Program-made: the position numbers and the translations under genes
Shown: positions 9,014 through 17,089 of the stretch, one piece after another
Numbering within the stretch: the first letter of the stretch is position 1
Layout: each line of letters starts with the position of its first letter
Notes under the pieces: model-generated
Databases searched by the model: none
Seen by the model: the letters and a program-made list of their open reading frames with translations, nothing else
What the model was told of the DNA's origin: nothing
Origin: Mesobacillus campisalis
Lineage (GTDB): Bacteria > Bacillota > Bacilli > Bacillales > Cytobacillaceae
Assembly: GCF_000986785.1 (NCBI RefSeq)
Contig: NZ_LAYY01000101.1
Span: 42,252 to 106,251 of the forward strand
Direction: 5' to 3'
DNA length: 64,000 nucleotides

Positions 9014-10336
9014 ATGTTTACAACCTACAAAGAAGCTCTTGACTGGATCCATGCCAGACTAAGGCTCGGCATCAAACCTGGATTAGCACGGATGGAATGG
9101 ATGATGGAGCGCCTCGGCTCTCCGGAAAACAGCATAAAAGCTATCCATGTCGGCGGTACGAACGGCAAAGGTTCGACCGTCACCTATCTGCGCTCCATGC
9201 TGCAGGCAGAAGGATATCATGTCGGAACTTTTACTTCTCCATATATTGAACAGTTTAATGAACGAATCAGTGTCAATGGCACACCAATCAGTGATGAAGA
9301 CATTCTTGAGCTGGTCAATGTCATCCGGCCATTGGCGGATGAGCTCGAAGCAACACAGCTTGGGGGACCAACTGAATTTGAAGTGATTACCGCCATGTCT
9401 TTTTATTATTTTGCCCAAAAGCATCCGGTGGACATTGTTTTGTATGAAGTAGGATTAGGCGGCCGGTTTGACTCGACGAACATCGTGAAGCCGATTGCCT
9501 CAATCATTACCAATATCGGGCTCGATCACACCAGCATCCTTGGGGAGACGCATGAAGAAATAGCCTTTGAGAAAGCGGGGATCATTAAAGAGGGCATCCC
9601 CATTTTTACGGGAGTCCGCCATCCTGGCGCCCTTAAAGTGATCAAGGAGCAGGCTGAGCAGAAGCTGGCTCCCATTTCCGTCCTCCACGAGGATTTTGCA
9701 ATTGTGAATCACCAATCTGCAGCGAGGGGCGAAAGGTTTTCCCTTGATACGAAGGAAGGCTTCATCCCTGACCTTGAGATTTCCATGATAGGAAAGCATC
9801 AGACGGAAAATGCCGCCCTGGCCGTTACTGCCCTCCTGAATTTAGCCCAGACAGGCTGGATTGAAATAGGGGAAAAGAGCATCAGGGATGGATTGGCAGC
9901 GGCCTATTGGCCCGGCCGGTTTGAAATTCTGAGCGAGAAGCCGCTGGTCATCCTGGATGGGGCGCATAATGATGAAGGCATTACGGCACTTGCGGCAGAA
10001 CTGGAAGAACGTTTTGCTCCAAAAGACATCCACCTGGTTTTTGCTGCCTTAAAGGATAAAAAACTCGACAAAATGATTGCGACACTTGACCAAGCGGCGA
10101 GCACAATTTCGTTTGTCAGCTTTGATTTCCCGCGTGCCGCAGCCGCCGAAGACCTGGTAAAAATCAGTACATCGACGCACAAGCTTGCGGTCGACGACTG
10201 GAAGGCATATCTGCCTGAAGAGATAAAAAGGCTAAAAGAAAATGAGCTGCTCGTGATTACAGGCTCGCTCTATTTCATATCCGAGGTAAAACCATATTTA
10301 CAAGAACTTTTGAAAAATGACAAAATTCCTCTGTAA
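9014..10336 (+). CDS. folC: bifunctional folylpolyglutamate synthase / dihydrofolate synthase
   Basis: FolC adds glutamate to dihydropteroate and lengthens the polyglutamate tail of folates. The 440-residue protein has the Mur-ligase fold: P-loop GGTNGKGSTV near residue 50, TSPYIEQFNERI, the GLGGRFDSTN substrate loop, and LDGAHNDEG in the C-terminal domain. ATG at 9014 is chosen because the B. subtilis protein begins MFTAYQ and GAGGTG lies 6 bases upstream; the upstream GTG at 9005 is part of that ribosome site. It follows valS, as in B. subtilis. Confidence 0.96.
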   Translation: MFTTYKEALDWIHARLRLGIKPGLARMEWMMERLGSPENSIKAIHVGGTNGKGSTVTYLRSMLQAEGYHVGTFTSPYIEQFNERISVNGTPISDEDILELVNVIRPLADELEATQLGGPTEFEVITAMSFYYFAQKHPVDIVLYEVGLGGRFDSTNIVKPIASIITNIGLDHTSILGETHEEIAFEKAGIIKEGIPIFTGVRHPGALKVIKEQAEQKLAPISVLHEDFAIVNHQSAARGERFSLDTKEGFIPDLEISMIGKHQTENAALAVTALLNLAQTGWIEIGEKSIRDGLAAAYWPGRFEILSEKPLVILDGAHNDEGITALAAELEERFAPKDIHLVFAALKDKKLDKMIATLDQAASTISFVSFDFPRAAAAEDLVKISTSTHKLAVDDWKAYLPEEIKRLKENELLVITGSLYFISEVKPYLQELLKNDKIPL

Positions 10337-10410
10337 CAACCATGACAAAATTTGCTACAATTGATTTATCTTGAATTGCCATTAAATTGGTTATGGAGGA
10401 GGGCAGGCTG

Positions 10411-12120
10411 ATGAAGGTAGCTGAAAATACGAAAAAATATATTTTTCTTGTTTATATCCTGCTTGTACCGGCGGGAATGTTTCTTACCTATCAAGCCTAT
10501 CCTCCCGCGTTTTCAGGCCAGTGGCTGGATTTGCTGGCCTTTTTGCTTTTAATTGCGGTCGTGGCATCCATGCCGATAACCATTAATTCGATGTACATAT
10601 TCCTGATTCAGTGGGTAAGCCTTGCTGCATTTCTAAAATTCGGCTTGTTCATCGAAATGGTACTAGCCCAAATAGCGGTCATCGTCCTTCTTTTTAAGCT
10701 GAGAATTCAGAAAAGTGAATTATTCAGGCTGCCGCTGAATATGACGATGTTCTTTTTTGTCTCGCTGTTAAGCGGCGTATTTTATTATGAACTGGGAGGC
10801 CAAACCGGCCCGAGCTTTGAAACAGAAAGGCAGGCCATCTTGCTGGCAGCACTGTATGCTGTGGCAGGATATTTCCTCAACCAGGTAATTGTTTCTTTTA
10901 ATCTTCGCTTTGTTTATAAGCGGCGGGAAAACTACTTCGGGAAAGACTTTTTTGTTGAGACCGTCACAACTTTGATTACCTTTCCATTAGGGTTCTTCCT
11001 CTATATGTTTTACAACCAGGTGGGGGTGATGGCGCTGTTCTTTGTCGGCCTGCCGTTTGTTTCGATATCACTTGTTCTAAAGCTCTATTACTCAACCGAA
11101 AAGGTGAACCTCTATCTTCAGAAAGCGGCTGAAATCGGCCATGAGATGGCCCAGCGTCTCCATGTCGATGATGTAACCGACTTGTTTTTTGAAAAGATTG
11201 GCGAAATGCTTCCGGTTGATTATGCCTATATTTTTGAACCGGTCAATGAACAGGAACTGGAGATGGTCCGCAGACTGGATCAATCAGGGACAAACATGAT
11301 CCCGCGGATGAAAAAGCACGAGGGAATCAGCGGCTATGTGTGGGCACAGGAAGAAGCCATCTGTTATTCCTCGAGGAAAGATTGGCTGCCGTTTACCAAG
11401 GGATTCCTGCCGGAGGATGCGGAAAGCCTCCTGGCTGTTCCAATCATCCGCAACAAAAAGGTTGTAGGGGTACTCACCCTTGCATCAAGGCAAAAACGGG
11501 CATACGAAAAGTCGCAGCTGATGATTGTGGATATTCTTTGCTCCTCCTTTGCCGTGGCCGTCGAGAATGCCAAGAACTACGAACAAACAAAAATGCACAG
11601 TGAACGCTGTGCCCTGACCAATCTGTATAACTTCCGCTATTTCGACCATTTGCTGCATGAGGAGTTCGCGAAGCTGACACGCTTTGAACGAACCTCGCTG
11701 TCGCTCATCCTCCTCGATATTGACCATTTTAAAGTCGTGAACGACACCTACGGCCACCCTAGCGGAAATGAAATCCTGATTGAGCTGGCCAACAGGCTGA
11801 GGAAATTGGTTGGCGGCCAGGGAACCGTCGCCAGATTTGGCGGCGAAGAATTCGTCGTCCTCCTGCCGGATGCCGGAAAGCAAACAGCAGGCAAAATGGC
11901 CGAAATGATCCGCGAAAGCATCGCCAACTGGCCCTTCAACCTGCAGCAGTCCATTGAGCCAGGAAAGAAACAGAGCGTCCAAATAACCGCCTCCATCGGA
12001 GTGGCCACCGCTCCTGACGACGCCGACGACGCCATGTCCCTGATCCGCCATGCGGACCGTGCACTGTATGTCGGGGCGAAAAGGGCAGGGCGGAACCGGG
12101 TGGCGGAGTATGTGAAATAG
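10411..12120 (+). CDS. membrane GAF-GGDEF diguanylate cyclase
   Basis: This 569-residue protein has about six to eight N-terminal membrane segments (residues 1-220), a GAF domain (about 245-400) and a C-terminal GGDEF domain (about 405-569). The active-site sequence is GGEEF at 477-481, and the LLDIDHFKVVNDTYGH metal/substrate block is intact, so it should make c-di-GMP. The four residues at the RxxD inhibitory I-site position are GGQG, so product inhibition through that site is unlikely. ATG 10411 is preceded by GGAGGAGGG. It lies immediately before the pilus region, with tail-to-tail pseudopilin genes. A c-di-GMP link to the pilus is inferred, not shown. Confidence 0.9.
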   Translation: MKVAENTKKYIFLVYILLVPAGMFLTYQAYPPAFSGQWLDLLAFLLLIAVVASMPITINSMYIFLIQWVSLAAFLKFGLFIEMVLAQIAVIVLLFKLRIQKSELFRLPLNMTMFFFVSLLSGVFYYELGGQTGPSFETERQAILLAALYAVAGYFLNQVIVSFNLRFVYKRRENYFGKDFFVETVTTLITFPLGFFLYMFYNQVGVMALFFVGLPFVSISLVLKLYYSTEKVNLYLQKAAEIGHEMAQRLHVDDVTDLFFEKIGEMLPVDYAYIFEPVNEQELEMVRRLDQSGTNMIPRMKKHEGISGYVWAQEEAICYSSRKDWLPFTKGFLPEDAESLLAVPIIRNKKVVGVLTLASRQKRAYEKSQLMIVDILCSSFAVAVENAKNYEQTKMHSERCALTNLYNFRYFDHLLHEEFAKLTRFERTSLSLILLDIDHFKVVNDTYGHPSGNEILIELANRLRKLVGGQGTVARFGGEEFVVLLPDAGKQTAGKMAEMIRESIANWPFNLQQSIEPGKKQSVQITASIGVATAPDDADDAMSLIRHADRALYVGAKRAGRNRVAEYVK

Positions 12121-12121
12121 C

Positions 12122-12156
12122 AAAAAGAGAGGGAATCAACGGATCCCTCTCTTTTA
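12122..12156. terminator. bidirectional terminator between the diguanylate cyclase and pseudopilin genes
   Basis: AAAAGAGAGGGA and TCCCTCTCTTTT flank an 8-10 base loop. A-tract and T-tract lie on opposite sides, serving both convergent transcripts. Confidence 0.75.
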
Positions 12157-13485
12157 ATTATAAATTACATTATTGGATACATTTTCGCCCCAGCCGATGA
12201 AAAGTTCCGGAGGGTCAAAGGTGGCGCCGCATTTTTGTTTAAGTTTTGCAGGGTCAGTGTTTGCAGTCTTAAAAACATTAGTCAAAGAGGGTATTTCCAA
12301 ACCATTAACAAAAAGTTTACCTTTTATATATAATTCCCCTGAGTGCGTTAAGGTTTCGGCATGCATATCTCCCTGCACACACATTATCGTACCTGCAGCT
12401 GTTGTTGCTTTTGGAAATCTTACAGTGCCGCGGACAAAGATGGTGCTGTTTTCACCCGTACTGCTATTCCCGCTATTTCCGCTGTTTTCCAGCGTGAATT
12501 GCTGTCCTAATACCGACAAATTTCCCCCAATGTATAAATTGGAGTAGTGGATGGTCAAATTGTTCCCGAAAATGGCATCATTATTTGTTTCCAATTTGGA
12601 CTGTATAAAGTTATTTACGTTGCTTTTCACTTCCAAAGAGTCAGCAAAGATTTTAACATTCTCGGCTTTATTAATATTCCCGCTTGTAGCGCCAATCGTT
12701 AACTTATGGTTTGAATAGATTAAAGTATTTTCAAGATTATTAACGTTTACTCCAAAAGCTTTATCTTCCTGAAGCAAGATCTGTGTACAGCCTGCCTTAG
12801 TACTGGTGCTTGCCAGTGCAGCAGATAAAGAGGATGGATTTAAGCACTCCGGCCTAACGTTGGATGGCTCAGTTACAATATTAAATTTAGGCGGCAAGAA
12901 TGTTATATCCGGGCCTGTCCCTAACCCTTGGTTAGATATATTAATCGCCATATTCCCTGTTAAAGTAGAGATTTTCCCTTCCTCTGCCCCTTTGCTGGTA
13001 AACTTCAATAAGATTTCGTTGGTGTTGGAGTTGTATTTTATACTTTGCTTATCAATTGTAATCTCAATCGAATCATTGGGCTTTCCGTTAACTGGAATAG
13101 ATTTGTATAGATTATCTCCAGATTTTATATCAGCTGTTTCTTCTAGTCCTTTTATAATTTCCATTTCCATAAGATCAGCAGCATAAGTTTTATAGTACTC
13201 TGCATCAATGGGCCTGCCAGCCGCCCTATCTGCATCAATCTTTGCTTTTACATCGTCGTACACAGTTTCTTGTTTAATCTCATAGAGGTTTTTCACCTCT
13301 GCATGATAGTACGAAATTCCTGCTTCAGCTAGGGCAACCGATTGGGAGCTTTTTTCAATTACCCGGTTCTGTTTCATGGTGCTAAAAGCTTGTCCCATAA
13401 AAGCCATGAATAAAATCATAAAAAGGACAATGGTCAACATCACCGTTAACAATGCATAACCGCCTTCATTCTTCATACTTTGCAC
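12154..13485 (-). CDS. large minor pseudopilin (PilX/GspK-like), beta-helix-like body
   Basis: This 443-residue protein has a type III signal-like start: a short charged leader NEGG, then YALLTVMLTIVLFMILFMAFMG as the hydrophobic pilin helix. Position +5 after the predicted cleavage is Thr, not the Glu found in other pilins. This exception is typical of GspK/PilX-type tip subunits. The C-terminal half (about residues 230-400) repeats short strands such as NLTIHYSNLYIGGNLSVLG, suggesting a parallel beta-helix. A GTG start is used; it overlaps the stop of the preceding pseudopilin by one base. It is the last gene of a three-gene minor-pilin operon facing away from pilBTC. Confidence 0.72.
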   Translation of the reverse strand: MQSMKNEGGYALLTVMLTIVLFMILFMAFMGQAFSTMKQNRVIEKSSQSVALAEAGISYYHAEVKNLYEIKQETVYDDVKAKIDADRAAGRPIDAEYYKTYAADLMEMEIIKGLEETADIKSGDNLYKSIPVNGKPNDSIEITIDKQSIKYNSNTNEILLKFTSKGAEEGKISTLTGNMAINISNQGLGTGPDITFLPPKFNIVTEPSNVRPECLNPSSLSAALASTSTKAGCTQILLQEDKAFGVNVNNLENTLIYSNHKLTIGATSGNINKAENVKIFADSLEVKSNVNNFIQSKLETNNDAIFGNNLTIHYSNLYIGGNLSVLGQQFTLENSGNSGNSSTGENSTIFVRGTVRFPKATTAAGTIMCVQGDMHAETLTHSGELYIKGKLFVNGLEIPSLTNVFKTANTDPAKLKQKCGATFDPPELFIGWGENVSNNVIYN

Positions 13486-13967
13486 TAATTTCCACCCGCC
13501 TTCACCCTATAAAGCATCGAGTCAATTTTTGCGCTGTTCGAACTGTTCTTCTTCTCTGAAACGATTATTTCCAGTTTTATATCTTTATCAAAAGGATCCA
13601 TATTGATCACTTTACCCCCACTTGGCAAAGGCTCTTCGATAATTGAAGAAGATTTGGAATTGTATTGATAGCATAAGTTGGGATCTGAAAATGATATGTT
13701 TTGCTTGGTATCATCCATATTGGTAATTTCCAGATGGATTTCACACTGATTGTTCATTATTTTATAATACCGGGCTGTTTGATGAATGCTGGTCAGATTA
13801 GTAATAATAAGGTTTCCTTCTTGCTGAAGCCTATTTTTTGCAGATGCTTTCTGTGAATAGTTATAACCCTGAAAGAAAACACTCCAGATCAAAACACCTG
13901 CAAAAGAGAGGATGGCTAAAGTGACCATTAACTCAGTAAGTGTCAAACCTTTTTCGTTTTTTATCAT
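13485..13967 (-). CDS. minor prepilin (PilW/GspJ-like)
   Basis: This 160-residue protein has a type III prepilin signal: MIKNEKG, predicted cleavage, then LTLTELMVTLAILSFAG with Glu at +5. ATG at 13967 is chosen because AGGAGAGGA lies just upstream; longer starts run into this ribosome site. The body is predicted beta-rich with no recognised domain. It is the middle gene of the minor-pilin operon and overlaps or abuts both neighbours, so the products are likely made in fixed ratio and processed by the prepilin peptidase at 21657. Confidence 0.8.
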   Translation of the reverse strand: MIKNEKGLTLTELMVTLAILSFAGVLIWSVFFQGYNYSQKASAKNRLQQEGNLIITNLTSIHQTARYYKIMNNQCEIHLEITNMDDTKQNISFSDPNLCYQYNSKSSSIIEEPLPSGGKVINMDPFDKDIKLEIIVSEKKNSSNSAKIDSMLYRVKAGGN

Positions 13968-13978
13968 TGTTCCTCTCC

Positions 13979-14407
13979 TCACCTGACAATGATATAGCCA
14001 TAAGTTTCGGTTAATACATTGTTTCTATCACTTAAAAGTTTTATTTGAACTTCGTGTGCCTTGGACTTGCTAGTTGGTGGAGGTTCTTTCCAGATTTTAA
14101 TCTCCGCTTTTGGTTCCGTAAGCTTAAACAAATAATAACCATTTTCAAACGACGCATAGCCATCTGGCCAATCCTGAGGCAGGGGATTGGTCTTTTTTAA
14201 GGCATTTAAGACCTTTTCGTCTGATTTCCATTCACTTAATAGTAGCTTTGCTGTATTCACTGCCTGAGCCTTTTCTTCATTTTGTTTATTCATCATCCCC
14301 ATTTGCGGAAAAATGTTCATAACTGAAACAAGGATGATAGACAGTATCGCGATTGCTGCTAATACTTCTACCAATGTAACTCCTTCTTCATTTCGAACCG
14401 CTTTCAT
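13979..14407 (-). CDS. minor prepilin (PilV/GspI-like)
   Basis: This 142-residue protein starts MKAVRNEEG followed by VTLVEVLAAIAILSIILVSVM, a standard prepilin signal with Glu at +5. A GAAAGGA ribosome site precedes ATG 14407. It is the first gene of the three-gene minor pseudopilin operon. The operon is divergent from the main pil operon across a 257-bp AT-rich intergenic region that should hold both promoters. Minor pilins of this kind prime assembly and form the pilus tip. Confidence 0.82.
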   Translation of the reverse strand: MKAVRNEEGVTLVEVLAAIAILSIILVSVMNIFPQMGMMNKQNEEKAQAVNTAKLLLSEWKSDEKVLNALKKTNPLPQDWPDGYASFENGYYLFKLTEPKAEIKIWKEPPPTSKSKAHEVQIKLLSDRNNVLTETYGYIIVR

Positions 14408-14607
14408 CTATCTTCCAGTCCTTTCGGGTCATTCATCTATTTTCTAAATCTATCATATCATTTGTCAAAAAAATAAGAAGATAGAAATAGGGAAAAAGTT
14501 GGGTATAAATTCAAATTTGAGGTATGTTTACATTTACTTCCATATTAAATTTTCTTTAAAAACATATTTCAATATTATACAATGGGAAAGAAGGAAGATG
14601 TCGTTAA

Positions 14608-14637
14608 TTGTAGAAAATAATTGAAACTGAGTAAAAT
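14608..14637 (+). promoter_or_regulatory. possible promoter of the pil operon
   Basis: TTGTAG and TAAAAT are separated by 18 bases, 27 bases ahead of the first gene. It is a moderate sigma-A match in AT-rich sequence, so chance is possible. Confidence 0.35.
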
Positions 14638-14664
14638 AGAGAGATTTTTGTTAGGGGTGTAGGA

Positions 14665-15693
14665 GTGGAAAATGTACTGTTTGCCGGCATTGCCATGGTC
14701 ATTCTTGTTCCGGTTATTTATTTTTTGCCGCTTGGCTTTTCGTTACGAGGGAAGGTCTATATTGTTACAGCGTCCCTTTTAATCGCAGCTGTCGGGTTGC
14801 TCGCCGCTTCAATCATGCCTTTATGGCAAACTTTCTTAATTGAAGTCCTGTTGATAGGCTTTACGGCCTATTTCCTATTCAAGAGAATAGAATCCATTTT
14901 GCAAGCTCCAGATGATATGGAGCAGGAAACCTATCAGCAATTGGAAGAATCGAGATTTGAAAGCTTGAATGATACCTATAATCATATTGCCCTTTCTGAA
15001 AACTGGGCAAGCGAATTAGTTGAAGAAGAGCCGGGATTGCTTAAAAAAGCAATGAGGCAGGCAGGCGAACCAAAGTTCAGCATCCTGATTGGAAATCAGA
15101 AAGAAAACACCGCCCGCCAGACAGATGACATGCCAATGAATGCTTTTGCAGAGGTGGCTGCGAGTAAAGAGGAAGCTTCAATCGAAGTTGTATCACAAGA
15201 GACCGAAAACAACACTGATGGAGACCCTGAAGATCTGTCCCATGAGTTCCTGGTCGATAATGAAACTGAAATAGAGCAGGAAACTATAGAGTCAGAAGCA
15301 CTGCAGCAGGTCGATCATGGTAGCACGCATAATAACGTTCAATATATTGAACAAAAGACTGAAACAGAAAGTTCTTATCTGGCTGAGATGGAAGATTTGC
15401 TTATCATTGAAGATGAGGATCTGCTACAAGCATCTCCTGTACTTCAGGAAGACTCTGAGGACCTTGAAGGATTGGATTTTGGTGACGAAATCGCGGAATC
15501 TCATATAGAACAACCAACACCAAGCTTAAGCGACTATGCTTCGGACGAACTGCCTGAACTTGAATTTGATGACATTCCTCTGGAGAAAGAGACGCCGGAA
15601 TCGCAGTTGGATGAAGAATTCTGGAGCTCATTGCTTGAAGAAGATGAGCTGGAAGTTCTGGATGAAAAGAAAGAATACTCGAGTGTGAAATAA
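14665..15693 (+). CDS. uncharacterised membrane protein with long acidic tail, first gene of the pil operon
   Basis: This 342-residue protein has three N-terminal membrane segments (about 3-23, 31-50, 52-70) and then about 270 mainly cytoplasmic residues that are very acidic (repeated Glu/Asp runs such as EEDELEVLDEKKE near the end). No known domain is recognised. A GTG start follows AGGGG with a 7-base spacing. It begins the operon that continues with the VanW-like protein and pilB, so a role in pilus assembly or control is inferred from position only. The gene contains one copy of the 16-bp palindrome that also occurs ahead of pilA. Confidence 0.75.
   Translation: MENVLFAGIAMVILVPVIYFLPLGFSLRGKVYIVTASLLIAAVGLLAASIMPLWQTFLIEVLLIGFTAYFLFKRIESILQAPDDMEQETYQQLEESRFESLNDTYNHIALSENWASELVEEEPGLLKKAMRQAGEPKFSILIGNQKENTARQTDDMPMNAFAEVAASKEEASIEVVSQETENNTDGDPEDLSHEFLVDNETEIEQETIESEALQQVDHGSTHNNVQYIEQKTETESSYLAEMEDLLIIEDEDLLQASPVLQEDSEDLEGLDFGDEIAESHIEQPTPSLSDYASDELPELEFDDIPLEKETPESQLDEEFWSSLLEEDELEVLDEKKEYSSVK
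15337..15352. repeat. 16-bp perfect palindrome GTTCAATATATTGAAC, copy 1 (inside a gene)
   Basis: Identical to 21079-21094 in the pilA leader; both copies are followed by AA. This copy is inside the coding region of the acidic membrane protein. Confidence 0.7.
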
Positions 15694-15764
15694 AAGGCTT
15701 AATAACAATTACCCTTAATAAACGGATGCCGCCATGTGCGCTTAAACGGGAGGAAACAGACAAC

Positions 15765-17066
15765 ATGAAACAGCAAGGAATAAAACTATTTATCGTGCTA
15801 TTAATAAGTACGTTATTTATTTATAGTTTCTCCCATTTTGGCGCTATGGCGTACAGTGCAATGTCTAAAGAAGGCGACCTGTTCCTCGAGGGTACGACCA
15901 TCGGTGGAGTAAACGTTGCAGGCAAATCAAAGGCTGAAGCGCAGCCCCTTGTAGCAGAACGGGTGCAGCAGTGGCAGGCCGAAACAGTTTTTGAACTTCA
16001 ATATAAAGAAAAAACAATAACGGTAAATACCGAGTTTCTTAGCTTTAACGTTGTTGAATCGGTAGAAGCGGCGCAAAACGGACAACCCAATGGAGCAGCT
16101 GTATCCATTGAGACGCAGGGATTAAAAGGAGCGCTTTCTCAGCTCTCTCCTGACCTGATCCTTGAGGAAGCTGAATTGAATGTGCTGCATCAGGAAGTGT
16201 TGAATTATGGGAGGAATCTTGCCGCTGGAAATCATCGCATTTCAGTGGAAAAACTTCTTGCTGGTGAAAATAAGGCCGATGATGTGATAAGTGAAACCAC
16301 GCTGCAGCTTGATGACGTGAGCGTTGCGATGATGGACTGGGTTGAAGGGTTGTCGCCGATTGCCATTCCGGCCAATTCACAGGTTTCCTTCCTGAAGACC
16401 ATTGAGGATGAAAAGCTGACGTCCATGCCATCAGGAACAATGAGCATGATTGCTGCAGGCATCTATCAAACGATTTTGCCCACCAATTTTGACATTATCG
16501 AACGCCATATTGGCCAGGCTTTGCCAGAGTACATTCCTTTAGGGTTTGAAGCGAAGGTGAATGCTGAGCATAACCTTGATTTCGTTTTTGCCAACCCGAA
16601 TGAATCGGATTATTACCTGCAGCTTCATTGGTCATATCCAACCTTGATCCTTCAACTGATAGGGAGTCCTCTATTATACACATACGAGATTGAAGAAAGC
16701 GGAAAGCAGAGCTTTAAGCCTAAAACTGTCATCCAATACAGCCCTCAGCTTCTTCCAGGACAAAAAGCTGTCAAAGAACCTGGGAAGAAGGGTACCCTGG
16801 TCAAAATGCTCCGGAAAGTTTATGGCGAAAAAGGTGAATTCCTAAGGGAAGAAGTAATCTCAGAAGACTATTATCCGCCTGTTGAGAGAATTGAAGTCCA
16901 TGGACTGAAGGGCTCAGAGGGCGGCGATGCTCCTGGCGCAAAAGCTGACGAAGAAACAGCTGATCCTGGAACAGAAACAGCTGAAACGGAAGCGGATGGC
17001 AGCACGGCATCCAAAGAAGCTGAGGAAGAAGAGATTTGGGGCAAGGAAAATGAAACCGAAAAATAA
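15765..17066 (+). CDS. diverged VanW-like protein with G5-like domain
   Basis: This 433-residue protein has one N-terminal membrane segment (about 7-27) and is likely exported. Its middle resembles the VanW fold (IYQTILPTNFDIIERHIGQALPEYIPLG), but the usual glycine-rich GGGxCQ motif is replaced by PSGTMSMIAAG, so it is a diverged member. A G5-like strand pattern follows (about 330-400, KTVIQYSPQLLPGQKAVKEPG), and the tail is acidic and Ala/Thr/Glu-rich. ATG 15765 follows GGGAGG. It lies 23 bases ahead of pilB. G5 domains often bind cell-wall glycans, so a role in carrying the pilus through the wall is possible but unproven. Confidence 0.7.
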   Translation: MKQQGIKLFIVLLISTLFIYSFSHFGAMAYSAMSKEGDLFLEGTTIGGVNVAGKSKAEAQPLVAERVQQWQAETVFELQYKEKTITVNTEFLSFNVVESVEAAQNGQPNGAAVSIETQGLKGALSQLSPDLILEEAELNVLHQEVLNYGRNLAAGNHRISVEKLLAGENKADDVISETTLQLDDVSVAMMDWVEGLSPIAIPANSQVSFLKTIEDEKLTSMPSGTMSMIAAGIYQTILPTNFDIIERHIGQALPEYIPLGFEAKVNAEHNLDFVFANPNESDYYLQLHWSYPTLILQLIGSPLLYTYEIEESGKQSFKPKTVIQYSPQLLPGQKAVKEPGKKGTLVKMLRKVYGEKGEFLREEVISEDYYPPVERIEVHGLKGSEGGDAPGAKADEETADPGTETAETEADGSTASKEAEEEEIWGKENETEK

Positions 17067-17089
17067 TCAGGTTAAAGCGGTGATTCTGA

